A DNA stretch of 64,000 nucleotides from Curtobacterium sp. MCLR17_036. Its GTDB lineage: Bacteria; Actinomycetota; Actinomycetes; Actinomycetales; Microbacteriaceae. How positions within the stretch are numbered: position 1 is the first letter of the stretch; each line of letters opens with the position of its first letter. A program made the position numbers and the translations under genes. The notes beneath the pieces were generated by a model, which did not search any database, was not told the origin of the DNA, and worked only from the letters and a program-made list of their open reading frames with translations. The stretch lies in contig NZ_CP126269.1 of the NCBI RefSeq assembly GCF_003234445.2, positions 1,860,001-1,924,000 on the forward strand, given 5' to 3'. Positions 53,310-64,000 of this stretch are shown piece by piece.

Positions 53310-54342
53310 GGGCGGGCTCCTCTCCGGCGTCGGGGGTCGCGTGGTCGTCGACGAGGGCGCGGAGCCGGTCGAGCACGCGTGCGCGCAGGTCGTCGGGTTC
53401 GAGCACACGGACCTCGGGCCCGAAGGCCGCGAGCTCCTCGGCGAGGATCTGCGGGTCGACGTGGTGGAGCACGAGCGAGCCGTCCGCGTCGGTCTCCGTG
53501 TCCCGTCGTCGGGTGAGGCGGCGTTCCGCATCCGACCCGGGGGTCACCGCGATCCGCGCCGTGCGCGTCGCCCAGATGCGCTCGAGCCCGGCGAGGGTGC
53601 GCTCCGCCGCGCCGGCCGGGGCGGTGTGTTGCCCGACGGCGTACTGCGAGACGGGCCCGACGATCCGCGAGAGCAGGTAGTTCTTGTCCGAGTCGGTCGC
53701 GAACTCGTGGGCCGCGAGCATCCAGCGGCCGCCGTGCTGCACGAGGGCGAGCGGGGCGACGTCGCGCCGACGTGCGGCGTGCTGGCCGGGCGTGATGTAG
53801 TCGAAGCGGACGGCCGCGGCGCGGTCGAGTGCGGAGCGCAGCGGTTCGAACGCGGCGTCGCGGGCGCGGAGCCGGGGCGCGTAGGCATCGACGCCGAGCT
53901 GCAGTGCGCCGTCGTCGTCCTCGGCACCGGCCGACCGCACCTTGAGCAGCCCGCGCCGCGAGTCGGCGGAGAGTGCGCCCTCGCGCCACGCCATCGCCGC
54001 GAGCGACAACAGTGCCGACTCGTCGGGGGTGAAGCGGACGTCGACGGGCAGGTCGTACTCGCCCTTCGGGATCCGGTAGCGCAGCGTCTGGTTGTTGCCC
54101 GCCGCGCCGGGGGTCTCGATCGTCTCGAGCGGGATGCCGAGCTCACGGACGTCGTCCTTGTCGCGCTCGAACTGGCGCTCCAGCGACGCGTTGTCCCCGC
54201 CGGCGGTGAAGCGCTGCCGGTAGCCCTGCACGTTCGCCAGGATCTCGCCCTTGGTCAGCCCCGACTCCGTCGAGAGCAGCGCGAGCACGAGGCTGAACAG
54301 CCGCTCCTCGGCGGGCACACGGGGCACACGGGTCGCTGGCAC
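53302..54342 (-). CDS. pafB: WYL-domain transcriptional regulator PafB
   Basis: 346 residues: an N-terminal helix-turn-helix (RLFSLVLALLSTESGLTKGEILANVQGYRQRF...ERQFERDKDDVRELGIPLE), WYL domain and C-terminal WCX domain. It forms the DNA-damage-responsive PafBC activator with the next gene. The GTG start at 54342 lies seven bases after TAGGAT (minus strand, 54349-54354), pointing to leaderless translation. pafA and the Pup ligase genes usually upstream are not present here. Confidence 0.9.
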   Translation of the reverse strand: MPATRVPRVPAEERLFSLVLALLSTESGLTKGEILANVQGYRQRFTAGGDNASLERQFERDKDDVRELGIPLETIETPGAAGNNQTLRYRIPKGEYDLPVDVRFTPDESALLSLAAMAWREGALSADSRRGLLKVRSAGAEDDDGALQLGVDAYAPRLRARDAAFEPLRSALDRAAAVRFDYITPGQHAARRRDVAPLALVQHGGRWMLAAHEFATDSDKNYLLSRIVGPVSQYAVGQHTAPAGAAERTLAGLERIWATRTARIAVTPGSDAERRLTRRRDTETDADGSLVLHHVDPQILAEELAAFGPEVRVLEPDDLRARVLDRLRALVDDHATPDAGEEPARG

Positions 54343-54413
54343 GAGCCGATCCTACGGCAGCGCGGGTGCACCGGAGTGCACCCGCGCCGCGGTCGGTGGA
54401 CGGTGTGTGCGGG

Positions 54414-55337
54414 TCAGTTCGACAGCGATCCGAGCAGGTCGATGACGTACACGTCGACGGCGCCCTGCTCGTGCACGACGGCCAGGACCTGGTCGCCGAC
54501 ACGGTGGCCGACGAGGGCCTTCCGGACGCCCTCGGGGTTGAGCTGGCCCTTGGCGAGCGAGACGACCTGGGCACCCGCGCCGCCGGTCCAGCTCGAGCCG
54601 GTGGCGTCGGCACCGACGGTCCACGGGACGACCAGGGCCTTGATCACCGCGTTGTCCTGCTCGGTGAGCACCTTGCCCGAGCCCTTGCGCAGCAGGTGGA
54701 CCTCGTCCGAGGTCGGGGCGTCCCACGACGGGATCGTCACTCCGGGGGCGCCCGAGGGGGCGAGGACGACGGCCGGCATGCGGTCGCCGGCGAGCTGCGG
54801 GGTGCCGGTCGCACGGGCGTCGAAGGCGCGCTGCACGTCGATGACGGCGATCGCGGCGGACTCCGCCTTGCCGGTCGACGCCGCCGGGGCACCGTTCGCC
54901 GGGTTGTTCACCGCGCTCTTCGGCAGCGCGACGGCGAGCCGGTCACCGACGTGCGCGCACTCGACGGCCTCGCCGAGCGCGCCGTAGGTGCTCGCACCCG
55001 CGGTGATCGGGGCCACCTGGTTCGTGTAGCCGCTCGTCGAGGCGACCTCGCCGTTCTTGCCGTCGAGGATCGTGTACGCGATCTGCACCGGGGTGCCCTC
55101 GTCGACCTGGCGGCCGTCGCCGTGGCGGAGGACGGACACCTGCGTGCCCTTCGTGGTGAGGCCGTTCGGGATCGACACCTTCGGCTCCTTGCCGAACGCG
55201 CCCGTCGCCGTCACGGCGGCGGAGGCGTCGCCGGGAGCGGCGCAGTTCGAGGGGGTGGTGCCGGCGCCGTTCGAGGCGCACGCCGTCAGCGACACCGCGA
55301 GACCGATGGTGACCAGGAGTGCGGGGATGGTGCGCAC
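54414..55337 (-). CDS. FKBP-like lipoprotein (putative peptidyl-prolyl isomerase)
   Basis: 307 residues with a lipoprotein signal: RTIPALLVTIGLAVSLTAC with the lipobox cysteine at C20, so it is secreted and lipid-anchored by Lgt/Lnt. Two FKBP-like halves follow (near 70-150 and 195-300), each with the VQIAYTILDGKN... / VDEGTPV-type strand pattern; the catalytic aromatic residues are incomplete, so activity is uncertain. GTG start at 55337 with GAAAGAGGG. It lies 42 bp from trmI on the same strand. Confidence 0.82.
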   Translation of the reverse strand: MRTIPALLVTIGLAVSLTACASNGAGTTPSNCAAPGDASAAVTATGAFGKEPKVSIPNGLTTKGTQVSVLRHGDGRQVDEGTPVQIAYTILDGKNGEVASTSGYTNQVAPITAGASTYGALGEAVECAHVGDRLAVALPKSAVNNPANGAPAASTGKAESAAIAVIDVQRAFDARATGTPQLAGDRMPAVVLAPSGAPGVTIPSWDAPTSDEVHLLRKGSGKVLTEQDNAVIKALVVPWTVGADATGSSWTGGAGAQVVSLAKGQLNPEGVRKALVGHRVGDQVLAVVHEQGAVDVYVIDLLGSLSN

Positions 55338-55379
55338 GGACCCTCTTTCCGTTCGATGCAGGACGGGCACGCCGTCAGC

Positions 55380-57334
<1,955 letters not shown>

Positions 57335-57484
57335 GGGCGACGAGTCTACCGGGGGCGTTCCGCTGGGCGCGGACGCGAACGGCCGGGCGGGACGCCTGGG
57401 CCTACAGTGGATGCCTGAATCGTGTCCGGCCGGGAGCGCCCGTCGCCCCGCCCCGCTCCGCGCCACCACCAGGAGGTCCGCTCC

Positions 57485-58417
57485 GTGCCACAGCACTCTC
57501 CCTTCAGCGACGGTCGGCTGCTCGTCGTCGCCTTCGAGGGCTGGAACGACGCCGGCGAGGCCGCGAGCGGACTCGCCCGACGCATCGTCGAGTCGCTCGA
57601 GCTCGACGAGCTGCGTGAACTCGACGGCGAGCGGTACGTCGACTACCAGTTCAACCGGCCGACCGTCGGTCCCGACGAGAACGGCGACCGCGGCGTCCAG
57701 TGGCCGCGCATCGTGCTGCACGGCCCCGGCGCCGAGGGCCGCCCCGTGATCGGTGCGACCGGCTCCCCCACCGACCGCGACGTCTTCGTGCTCGTCGGCC
57801 CGGAGCCCTCGCGCACCTGGCGCGGCTTCTGCGCCGAGATCATCGACCTGGCCGACGTGTACTCGATCGACGCCGTGGTCTTCGTCGGCGCGATGCTCGC
57901 CGACGTCCCGCACACCCGCCCGATCTCGGTGTTCGTGTCGAGCGAGGACGCCGGCGTCCGCGCCGCCTTCGACGTCGACCGCTCGTCGTACGAGGGCCCG
58001 ACCGGCATCCTCGGGGTCCTCGCCGACGCGATGGACAAGGCCGGGCTCACCACCCTGTCCCTCTGGGCGTCGGTGCCGCACTACGTACACAACTCCCCCT
58101 CGCCCAAGGCGACGCTCTCGCTGCTCGACAAGATCGAGGAGCTCACCGACGTCACCGTGCCGCGCGGGTCCCTGCTCGACGACGCGACGGAGTGGGAGGA
58201 GGGCATCGACGCCCTCGCCGCCGACGACGAGGACATGGCGTCCTACATCGGGCAGCTCGAGCAGGCGCGGGACACCGTCGACTCGCCCGAGGCCTCCGGC
58301 GACGCCATCGCGCAGGAGTTCGAGCAGTACCTCCGTCGGCGCGAGCGCAAGGACGGCAAGGACGGCGGCACCGCCGGCGGCGAGGGCCCCTGGCGCCCGC
58401 CGCAGCCCCCGCAGTAG
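57485..58417 (+). CDS. PAC2-family protein (proteasome assembly chaperone-like)
   Basis: 310 residues of the PAC2 fold, with the family pattern LLVVAFEGWNDAGEAAS near the start and FVGAMLADVPHTRPISV in the middle. Bacterial members are of unknown function; in actinobacteria they are conserved and often neighbour HAD or mshC genes, as here. The GTG at 57485 is chosen because AGGAGG (57471-57476) precedes it by eight bases; the frame is open to 57422 without a better site. The C-terminus is charged and disordered. The end is followed by the R2 hairpins. Confidence 0.85.
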   Translation: MPQHSPFSDGRLLVVAFEGWNDAGEAASGLARRIVESLELDELRELDGERYVDYQFNRPTVGPDENGDRGVQWPRIVLHGPGAEGRPVIGATGSPTDRDVFVLVGPEPSRTWRGFCAEIIDLADVYSIDAVVFVGAMLADVPHTRPISVFVSSEDAGVRAAFDVDRSSYEGPTGILGVLADAMDKAGLTTLSLWASVPHYVHNSPSPKATLSLLDKIEELTDVTVPRGSLLDDATEWEEGIDALAADDEDMASYIGQLEQARDTVDSPEASGDAIAQEFEQYLRRRERKDGKDGGTAGGEGPWRPPQPPQ

Positions 58418-58443
58418 GGCGAGGGGCAGCTGCCGGGTGCGCT

Positions 58444-58498
58444 GAGGTCGCACTTCGGCCCACGTCCGGCCGCGTCATCCGGGCCGAAGTGCGATCTC
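58444..58498. terminator. Hairpin after the PAC2 gene, related to R2
   Basis: GAGGTCGCACTTCGGCCC (58444-58461) pairs with 58481-58498 with one mismatch; an 18-bp stem and 19-nt loop. The outer GAGGTCGCAC is shared with the R2 elements that follow. Confidence 0.6.
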
Positions 58499-58538
58499 AC
58501 CGGTGCCGGCGGCGCGCCGTCCGGTGCTGGCGATTGCC

Positions 58539-59014
58539 GAGGTCGCACGAACTGCCGCGTGCAGCGCCGGCGGGCGGCACCTTGCGCGACCTCGGTGGCA
58601 CGCGTGCGGCGCGTCGTGCCCACTCGGCGGGCGGGACGTGCCCGGCGGTGCGACCCGGGCCTCCCGCCCGGAGCTCGCTCGGCGCGCGGGCGCCGGCGGG
58701 CGCCGAGGTCGCACGAACTGTCGCGTGCGGCACCTCCACGCGCGCCGGCATGCGCCGAGGTGGCACGTACTGTCGCGTGCGGCGCTGGCGGGCGACACTT
58801 CGCGCGATCTCGGCGATACGCACGCGGCGCGTCGTGACCACTCGGCGGACGGGAGGCGCCCGACGGGGAGGCGACACGGGCCTCCCGTCCGACGCTCGGC
58901 GCGCACTGACTCGCGCACCGGCTCCGTGCACGGCGCCTCCACGCACGCTGGCGACCGCCGAGGTCGCACGAACTGTCGCGTGCGGCGCCGGCGGGCGACA
59001 CCTTGCGCGACCTC
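58539..59014. repeat. Repeat family R2: three full nested-hairpin elements plus a fragment
   Basis: Full 55-nt elements at 58539-58593, 58757-58811 and 58960-59014. Each has an outer 8-bp arm pair (GAGGTCGC / GCGACCTC), an inner 6-bp pair and a loop containing GCGCYGGCGG. The inner pair is TGCCGC/GCGGCA in the first and TGTCGC/GCGACA in the others, a compensatory change. A truncated copy begins near 58705. A conserved CGCGGCGCGTCG...CACTCGGCGG block follows each full element. The 723-bp gap between the convergent PAC2 and mshC genes contains no credible coding sequence. Confidence 0.75.
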
Positions 59015-59140
59015 GGCGACCTGCACGCGGCGCGTCGAGACCACTCGGCGGGAACGAGCCGGACGGACCGACGGAGCTGGACACCTGGCGGACGAGACGC
59101 GCGCGGCGGAGCCGCCCCGGGCCTCCCGTCCGTCCGACCG

Positions 59141-60385
59141 TCAGCCCAGGCGGATGCCGAGCAGGGCGTCGACCAGGTCGACGAGCTCGGGCGTGACCGC
59201 GGTGCCGCCCGCGATCGCGGTGTCGACCGCGGCGACGGCACCCGGGGTGTCGAGGTCGTCGGAGACACGAGCGCGGATGCGGGCCGCCACGTCGGCGGCG
59301 TCGTCGGCGTGTCCCGCGGCCGAGCCGGAGGCCCAGGCGTCCCAGCCCGCGAGCCGCGTGGTGGCGCTCGTGAGCTCGGTGTCGAACCACTCCCAGTCGT
59401 CGGAGTACTTGTGCGAGAGCAGTGCGAGGCGGATGGCCCGGGGGTCCGCGCCGTCGTCGAGCAGCCCGCGCACGGTGACGAGGTTGCCGAGCGACTTCGA
59501 GATCTTCGTGCCCTGGTAGGCGATCATGCCGGTGTGCACGTAGGCGTGCGCGAGGGGCTGGTGTGCGAGCGCGGCGGCGTGCCCGGCGCTCATCTCGTGG
59601 TGCGGGAAGACGAGGTCGCTGCCGCCGCCCTGCACGCTGATCGGCAGGCCGAGGCGGTCGCCGGCGATGACGCTGCACTCGATGTGCCAGCCGGGGCGTC
59701 CGGGGCCGATCTCGGTGTCCCAGGACGGTTCGCCCTCGCGCGCGGCGCGCCAGAGCAGTGGGTCGAGCGGGTCCCGCTTGCCGGGGCGTTCCGGGTCACC
59801 GCCGCGCTCGGCAGCGAGCGTCAGCATGGTGTCGCGGTCGAGACCGCTCTCGTCGCCGAGCTTCCACGACTCGGTCGGGCGCGTCACGTCGAAGTACAGG
59901 TCGTCGCCCTCGGCGCCGTCGGTCGGCACCTCGTAGGCGTAGCCGGTCTCCTGCAGGAACGAGACGGCCTCGGCGACGCGGTCGACCTGGTCGGTCACGG
60001 CCACGAAGTCGTCGGGCGGCAGGATCCGGAGCGACTCCATGTCGCGACGGAACAGGTCGATCTGCGAGGCGGCGAGCTCGCGCCAGTCGACACCGTCGCG
60101 GGCGGCGCGCTCGAGCAGGGGGTCGTCGACGTCCGTGACGTTCTGCGCGTACTCGACGTCGAGCCCCGCGTCACGCCAGGCCCGGCCGAGCGTGTCGAAC
60201 GCCAGGTACGTCGCCGCGTGCCCGAGGTGGGTCGCGTCGTAGGGGGTGATGCCGCACACGTAGAGCGCGGCGCGGTCCTCGCCACGGCTCGGGTCGACCG
60301 GCTTGCCGGTCGCCGTGTCGTGCACGACGGGTCGCGGCGCCGCACCGGCGACGTCGGGAAGGGACGGGGCCTGCCAGGCCCTCAC
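59141..60385 (-). CDS. mshC: Cysteine:1D-myo-inosityl 2-amino-2-deoxyglucoside ligase (mycothiol synthesis)
   Basis: 414 residues, the length of MshC rather than the longer cysteinyl-tRNA synthetase it evolved from. HLGH (53-56) and KISKS (294-298) are the class I synthetase signatures; zinc ligands fit C44, C237 and H262. It uses ATP to join cysteine to GlcN-Ins, the penultimate step to mycothiol, the actinobacterial thiol. The GTG overlaps the uppP stop (GTGA). The full cysS for translation must lie elsewhere. Downstream are the R2 hairpins. Confidence 0.92.
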   Translation of the reverse strand: MRAWQAPSLPDVAGAAPRPVVHDTATGKPVDPSRGEDRAALYVCGITPYDATHLGHAATYLAFDTLGRAWRDAGLDVEYAQNVTDVDDPLLERAARDGVDWRELAASQIDLFRRDMESLRILPPDDFVAVTDQVDRVAEAVSFLQETGYAYEVPTDGAEGDDLYFDVTRPTESWKLGDESGLDRDTMLTLAAERGGDPERPGKRDPLDPLLWRAAREGEPSWDTEIGPGRPGWHIECSVIAGDRLGLPISVQGGGSDLVFPHHEMSAGHAAALAHQPLAHAYVHTGMIAYQGTKISKSLGNLVTVRGLLDDGADPRAIRLALLSHKYSDDWEWFDTELTSATTRLAGWDAWASGSAAGHADDAADVAARIRARVSDDLDTPGAVAAVDTAIAGGTAVTPELVDLVDALLGIRLG

Positions 60386-61212
60386 GGCTGGATCACTCCG
60401 AGCGACAACAACACGATCAGAACGATACCCAGTGCGATCCGGTAGACCACGAAGGGCATGAAGCTCCGCTTGCTGATGTAGTTCATGAACGCCGCGATGA
60501 CGACGAAGCCGACGAGGAACGCCACCACCGTCGCGATGAGCGTGTCGGCGATGCCGAACGGCGCGCCGGTGTCGCCGAGGCTCGTCGCGGCCTCGTACAG
60601 GCCGGACAGGAACACGGCGGGCACGGCGAGCAGGAACGCGAACCGGGCGGCTGCCGGCCGGGTGTAGCCGAGGGCGAGGCCCATCGACACGGTGGCGCCG
60701 GACCGCGAGACGCCTGGGACGAGCGCGAGCACCTGCGCCAGGCCGATGAGCACGCCGCCGCCGAACGTCATGTGCTCGATGCGGCGTTCCTTGCGGCCGA
60801 CGCGGTCGAGCACACCGAGCACGACCCCGAAGACGATGAGCACGATCGCGACGATCCAGAGCGACCGGAAGGTGGTCTCGATGGAGTCCTTGAGCAGCAG
60901 CCCGGCGATGCCGATCGGGATGGTGCCGATGATGACCAGCCAGCCGAGCCGGACGTCCGGGTCGCCCTGCGGCACGTCCCGTCGGAACACCGAGCGGAAC
61001 CACCGCCCGATGATCCGGGTGATGTCCTTCCAGAAGTAGATGAGCACCGCGGTCTCGGTGCCGAGCTGCGTCACCGCGGTGAAGGCCGCTCCGGGGTCCT
61101 TCGCGTCGGGCAGGAACAGCCCGACGATGCGCAGGTGTGCGCTGGACGAGACCGGCAGGAACTCGGTCAGCCCCTGGACGAAGCCGAGGAAGATCGCCTC
61201 GAGGATGTGCAT
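60382..61212 (-). CDS. uppP: Undecaprenyl-diphosphatase
   Basis: 276-residue membrane enzyme (about eight helices) that recycles undecaprenyl diphosphate for cell-wall synthesis; loss gives bacitracin sensitivity in other bacteria. Active-site motifs are [14 protein letters not shown] (14-27) and PGVSRSGAT (near 168). AAAGGTCC precedes the ATG. It lies between an M20 peptidase gene and mshC, a common actinobacterial order. Confidence 0.96.
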   Translation of the reverse strand: MHILEAIFLGFVQGLTEFLPVSSSAHLRIVGLFLPDAKDPGAAFTAVTQLGTETAVLIYFWKDITRIIGRWFRSVFRRDVPQGDPDVRLGWLVIIGTIPIGIAGLLLKDSIETTFRSLWIVAIVLIVFGVVLGVLDRVGRKERRIEHMTFGGGVLIGLAQVLALVPGVSRSGATVSMGLALGYTRPAAARFAFLLAVPAVFLSGLYEAATSLGDTGAPFGIADTLIATVVAFLVGFVVIAAFMNYISKRSFMPFVVYRIALGIVLIVLLSLGVIQP

Positions 61213-61273
61213 CGCACGGACCTTTCGGGGTGCAGTGGATCAGGACACCGCCCGCAGGCGACCATGCAAGATA

Positions 61274-62590
61274 TCAGTACGTGGCGAAGAGGTCGCCGAG
61301 GACGCGCCGCCCGAACGCGAGCGCATCGAGCGGCACCCGCTCGTCGACGCCGTGGAACATCGCCGGGAAGTCGACGCCGGCGGGCAGCTGCAGCGGGACG
61401 AAGCCGTAGCCCGCGATGCCGAGGTTCGACAGCGCCTTGTTGTCCGTGCCGCCGGACAGCAGGTACGGCAGCACCGGCGCCCCGGGGTCGTGCCGACCGA
61501 GGACGTCGCGGACGGCGTCGACCAGGGGCCCGCCGAAGTCCTGCTCGAGGCCGACGTCGCGGAACGAGGTGACGACCTCGACCTCGTCGCCGGCGAGTTC
61601 GCGGACGCGCGCGAGCACGGTGTCCTCGTCGCCGGGCAGGCAACGGATGTCCACCAGGGCCTCGGCGGTGTCCGGGATGACGTTGTGCTTGTACCCGGCG
61701 GTGAGCACCGTCGGGTTCGACGTGGTGTGCAGTGCCGCGTGGATGAACCGCGAGGCGGAGCCGGTGGCCAGGGCGACCTCGTCCGGGCCGGTCACCGCCG
61801 GGTCGACGCCGAGGAACCGGGCGACCTCGGCGACCATGGCGTCGGTCGTGGCGGAGAGGCGGACCGGCCACTCCTCGCTGCCGATGCGGGCGACCGCGGC
61901 GGCGAGCTTCGTGACGGCGTTGTCGCGGATGACGTGCGAACCGTGCGCCGCCGTGCCGCGCGCGACGAGCTTCACCCACATGAGCGCCTTCTCGCCGGTC
62001 TGCAGCAGGTACGCCCGCCGGTCGCCGAGGGTGATCGAGTAGCCGCCGACCTCGCTGATCGCGGCGGTCGCGCCGGCGAAGACCTCGGGGTGGTGCTCGA
62101 CGACGTGGTGCGAGCCGAGGACTCCCCCGGCTTCCTCGTCGGCGAAGTAGGCGATCACCAGGTCGCGCTCGGGCGCCCCCTGCTGCTGGATGACGTCCGC
62201 CAGGGACGTGAGCATCATCGCGTCCATGTTCTTCATGTCCACGGCGCCGCGGCCCCACAGCGAACCGTCCCGCACGACGCCGCCGAACGGGTCGACCGTC
62301 CAGTTGGCGGGGTCCGCCGGCACGACGTCGAGGTGGCCGTGCACGACGAGCGCCGGCTTGTCGCGGTCGCGGCCGGGCACCCGCGCCACGACGCTGACGC
62401 GGTCCGGCTCGGACTCGAACAGCTGCGGTTCGAGCCCCAGGCGACGCAGTTCGGCCTCGACGTAGTGCGCCGCCTCGGTCTCGCCGCGGGACTTGCCCTC
62501 GCCCCAGTTCGTCGTGTCGATGCGGATGAGGTCGCGGGCGATCGCCGCCGTCGCCTCGAGCTCGGGCACGGTCGGCTCCGGGTTCGTCAT
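61274..62590 (-). CDS. M20-family metallopeptidase (dipeptidase-like)
   Basis: 438 residues. Zinc and catalytic motifs: HGHLDVVP, GRGAVDMKN, FADEEAGG and the final FHGVDERVP with a zinc His. The insertion between them is the dimerisation lid. No signal peptide, so it is cytoplasmic; probably a dipeptidase or N-acyl amino acid hydrolase. ATG at 62590; TAGCGT (minus strand, about 62594-62599) sits close upstream, giving a very short leader. It lies directly upstream of uppP with a 61-bp gap. Confidence 0.9.
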   Translation of the reverse strand: MTNPEPTVPELEATAAIARDLIRIDTTNWGEGKSRGETEAAHYVEAELRRLGLEPQLFESEPDRVSVVARVPGRDRDKPALVVHGHLDVVPADPANWTVDPFGGVVRDGSLWGRGAVDMKNMDAMMLTSLADVIQQQGAPERDLVIAYFADEEAGGVLGSHHVVEHHPEVFAGATAAISEVGGYSITLGDRRAYLLQTGEKALMWVKLVARGTAAHGSHVIRDNAVTKLAAAVARIGSEEWPVRLSATTDAMVAEVARFLGVDPAVTGPDEVALATGSASRFIHAALHTTSNPTVLTAGYKHNVIPDTAEALVDIRCLPGDEDTVLARVRELAGDEVEVVTSFRDVGLEQDFGGPLVDAVRDVLGRHDPGAPVLPYLLSGGTDNKALSNLGIAGYGFVPLQLPAGVDFPAMFHGVDERVPLDALAFGRRVLGDLFATY

Positions 62591-62724
62591 GGCTCCACGC
62601 TATCGGGCCGCACCGACCCGGCGACCGGCCCCCGACCCGCCCCGCACCGACGCGGCAGCGGGCCCCGCGAACCGGGACGCGCCCGGGATGCACGCCCGTG
62701 TGCAGCGTGCCCTCGGAGCCGTGC

Positions 62725-62730
62725 TAGTGT
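62725..62730 (+). promoter_or_regulatory. -10 element of the tRNA-Leu gene
   Basis: TAGTGT lies 54 bp upstream of the tRNA 5' end, in a slightly AT-richer segment of the divergent gap. The -35 is unclear. Confidence 0.35.
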
Positions 62731-62784
62731 CTTCTCTCGGCAGGAACGCCGGGTTGCACTCGGGAAACAGACACCAGACACCCT

Positions 62785-62870
62785 GTCCGGGTGGCGGAAT
62801 TGGTAGACGCGCTAGCTTGAGGTGCTAGTGCCCGTATTAGGGCGTGGGGGTTCAAGTCCCCCCTCGGACA
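62785..62870 (+). tRNA. tRNA-Leu (anticodon GAG)
   Basis: 86 nt that fold as a class II tRNA. Acceptor GTCCGGG (62785-62791) pairs with CTCGGAC with one G-T pair; the D-arm contains GGCGGAATTGGTAGACGC; the anticodon arm CTAGC-TTGAGGT-GCTAG holds GAG at 62819-62821; a variable arm TGCCCGTATTAGGGCG follows; the T arm is GGGGGTTCAAGTCCCCC. The 3' CCA is not encoded and must be added, notably by the product of the downstream CCA-enzyme gene family. GAG reads CUC and CUU leucine codons. Confidence 0.96.
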
Positions 62871-62899
62871 CAGACAAGAAGAACAACACGAACACAAGG

Positions 62900-62930
62900 A
62901 ATGCCCCCAGGCCAGTGGCCCGGGGGCATT
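62900..62930 (+). terminator. Terminator after tRNA-Leu
   Basis: AATGCCCCC (62900-62908) pairs with GGGGGCATT (62922-62930), followed by TCCTGTTG: a rho-independent hairpin 29 bp past the tRNA. It also faces the 3' end of the convergent minus-strand gene. Confidence 0.8.
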
Positions 62931-62940
62931 TCCTGTTGTG

Positions 62941-64000
62941 TCAATCGCCGAGCTGCTCCGACAGCCAGGCGCGCGCACCCTCGGCGTCCTCGAACAGGCC
63001 GTCGTCCTGGGCCGCGGCGGCGGCGTCGAGGACCTCGCGGAACCGCGGCCCCGGGGTGAGACCCGACGCGATGAGGTCCCGCCCGGTCACCAGGCGGACG
63101 CGATCCGCGGCGGCGACCGCGCGGACGACCGCGAGCCATGCTCCCGCCGTCGAGGCCGACGACGCCGGACCCCGCCCCTGCGAGTCCGCCTCGCACACCC
63201 GTGCCCAGCACTCCGCGGTCGCGATCGATCCGCCCAGGCGGCGCAGCAGCCGACGCGCTGCGGGCACCGAGGGCGCCGCACCGTCCGTCGAGTGCACCAC
63301 CATGTGCTCGCGCACGACGGCACCGATGCGGTCGGTCACGGTCCGGGGCGCGCCGATCCGCCGCAACAGGTCGCGGGCGGCCCGCGCTCCGGAGACCTCG
63401 TGCCCGAGGCTGCGGATCCGGACGGTGCCGTCGTCACGGTGGACCGTCCGCGTGCCGTCGCCGGCCTTGCCGAGGTCGTGCAGGAGTGCCCCGAGCACCA
63501 CGACGGTGCGGTCCTCCCCCGTCACCCCGTCCGCCGTGCAGGCGGCAGCGGCCGCGTCCGCCGCGAGGCCCAGGTGCACGTGCACCGGCCCCTCGGGGTG
63601 CCACCGGGGGTCCTGTGGCACGTCCCGCACGGCGGCGAGTTCCGGGAAGTGCCGCTCCCACCCGATGTCGTGGAGGACCTGCAGCGCGTGCGACTGGTGG
63701 TCGCCCCTCGCCGCCTTCCGGATCTCCGGCCAGATGCGCTCCGGCGCGATGGAGGACCAGGCGTCCGCGAGCGACCGCGCGAGCTCGATCGTCGTCGGGT
63801 GGACGGCGAGGTCGAACCGCGCCACGAGCTGCACCGCGCGCAGGACCCGCAACGGGTCGTCGCCGAACCGCTCGGACGTGTGCCGGAGCACGCCCCGAGC
63901 GGCGTCGTCGATGCCGCCGGACGCGTCGACGTACTCGTTCGTCGCCGGGTCCCACGCGACCGCATCGACGGTGAAGTCACGACGCGCGGCGGCCTCGGCG
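62941..64000 (-). CDS. cca: CCA tRNA nucleotidyltransferase, 5' end beyond the right edge
   Basis: The C-terminal 352 residues of a class II CCA-adding enzyme. The frame is open from the window edge; it reads ARRDFTVDAVAWDPATNEYV, then DDAARGVLRHTSERFGDDPLRVLRAVQLVARFD (the flexible-loop and RNA-binding regions) and an HD domain with LLHDLGKAGDG (near residue 190). The first methionine inside the window (63891) is not the start. Upstream catalytic motif DXD lies outside the window. The gene ends 10 bp past the tRNA-Leu terminator. Confidence 0.85.
   Translation of the reverse strand, partial: AEAAARRDFTVDAVAWDPATNEYVDASGGIDDAARGVLRHTSERFGDDPLRVLRAVQLVARFDLAVHPTTIELARSLADAWSSIAPERIWPEIRKAARGDHQSHALQVLHDIGWERHFPELAAVRDVPQDPRWHPEGPVHVHLGLAADAAAAACTADGVTGEDRTVVVLGALLHDLGKAGDGTRTVHRDDGTVRIRSLGHEVSGARAARDLLRRIGAPRTVTDRIGAVVREHMVVHSTDGAAPSVPAARRLLRRLGGSIATAECWARVCEADSQGRGPASSASTAGAWLAVVRAVAAADRVRLVTGRDLIASGLTPGPRFREVLDAAAAAQDDGLFEDAEGARAWLSEQLGD

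Noticed and set aside
58243..59268. Frames on both strands across the R2 elements
   Set aside because: Arg/Ala/Pro-rich, repeat-derived and flanked by two complete convergent genes; no sensible start or family.
59141..60385. Cysteinyl-tRNA synthetase
   Set aside because: Length of 414 residues without the extended anticodon-binding C-terminus, and neighbours uppP and PAC2, fit MshC better.

Overview
The window is about 64 kb of high-GC DNA from a Gram-positive actinobacterium, most probably a member of the Microbacteriaceae (Curtobacterium-like; the genus is my inference). The pointers are the mycothiol enzyme MshC, RbpA, PafB/PafC, a qcrCAB cytochrome bc1 module with a three-helix Rieske protein, an HspR-type HAIR box, and many genes that start within about 10 nt of a TAnnnT -10 element (leaderless style). 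I see no insertion sequence, prophage or CRISPR array.

Layout. 1-9 kb: a HAIR-controlled Clp ATPase, two small uncharacterised ORFs, a repeat cluster, apt, thrS, a HIT protein and pdxS-pdxT. 9-12 kb: an inverted two-gene unit, an AAA ATPase followed by a TPR membrane protein. 12-21 kb: yebC-ruvC-ruvA-ruvB-yajC-secD-secF-rhodanese-rel, most of them overlapping or tightly spaced. 21-28 kb: an AbiEi-like protein, a ROK kinase, deoC, an NAD-binding protein, an SGNH hydrolase, a small membrane protein and a Stealth phosphotransferase. 28-29.7 kb: palindromic repeats and a metallophosphoesterase. 29.7-35 kb: ctaE-qcrC-qcrA-qcrB, divergent from trpD. 35-40.5 kb: a glycerol/dihydroxyacetone locus (glpF and glpK divergent from dhaK-dhaL-dhaM) with twin palindromic operators. 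40.5-42.1 kb: an NAD-binding protein divergent from its probable TetR regulator.

At 42.1 kb lies a 28-bp sequence with the architecture of a XerC/XerD dif site, so this appears to be the replication terminus. Gene polarity supports this: left of the site about 27 genes are on + and 13 on -; right of it 4 are on + and 17 on -, so transcription converges on the site from both sides.

42.2-64 kb: small proteins, a Nudix hydrolase, an SDR, nfeD-SPFH, rbpA, lnt, an Mtr4-like helicase, tatC, pafC-pafB, a secreted FKBP-like lipoprotein, trmI, a HAD phosphatase, a PAC2 protein, mshC, uppP, an M20 peptidase, tRNA-Leu(GAG) and a CCA-enzyme gene truncated by the right edge. The slot between pafC and tatC where tatA is normally expected instead holds about 3.6 tandem copies of a 170-bp repeat. 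That repeat shares its core with the cluster at 3.7-4.1 kb, and both clusters point toward dif. A second repeat family at 58.4-59.1 kb forms nested hairpins with a compensatory base-pair change. These repeats, the dif site, the missing tatA and the AAA/TPR pair are the parts most worth following up; the rest is largely core actinobacterial housekeeping.
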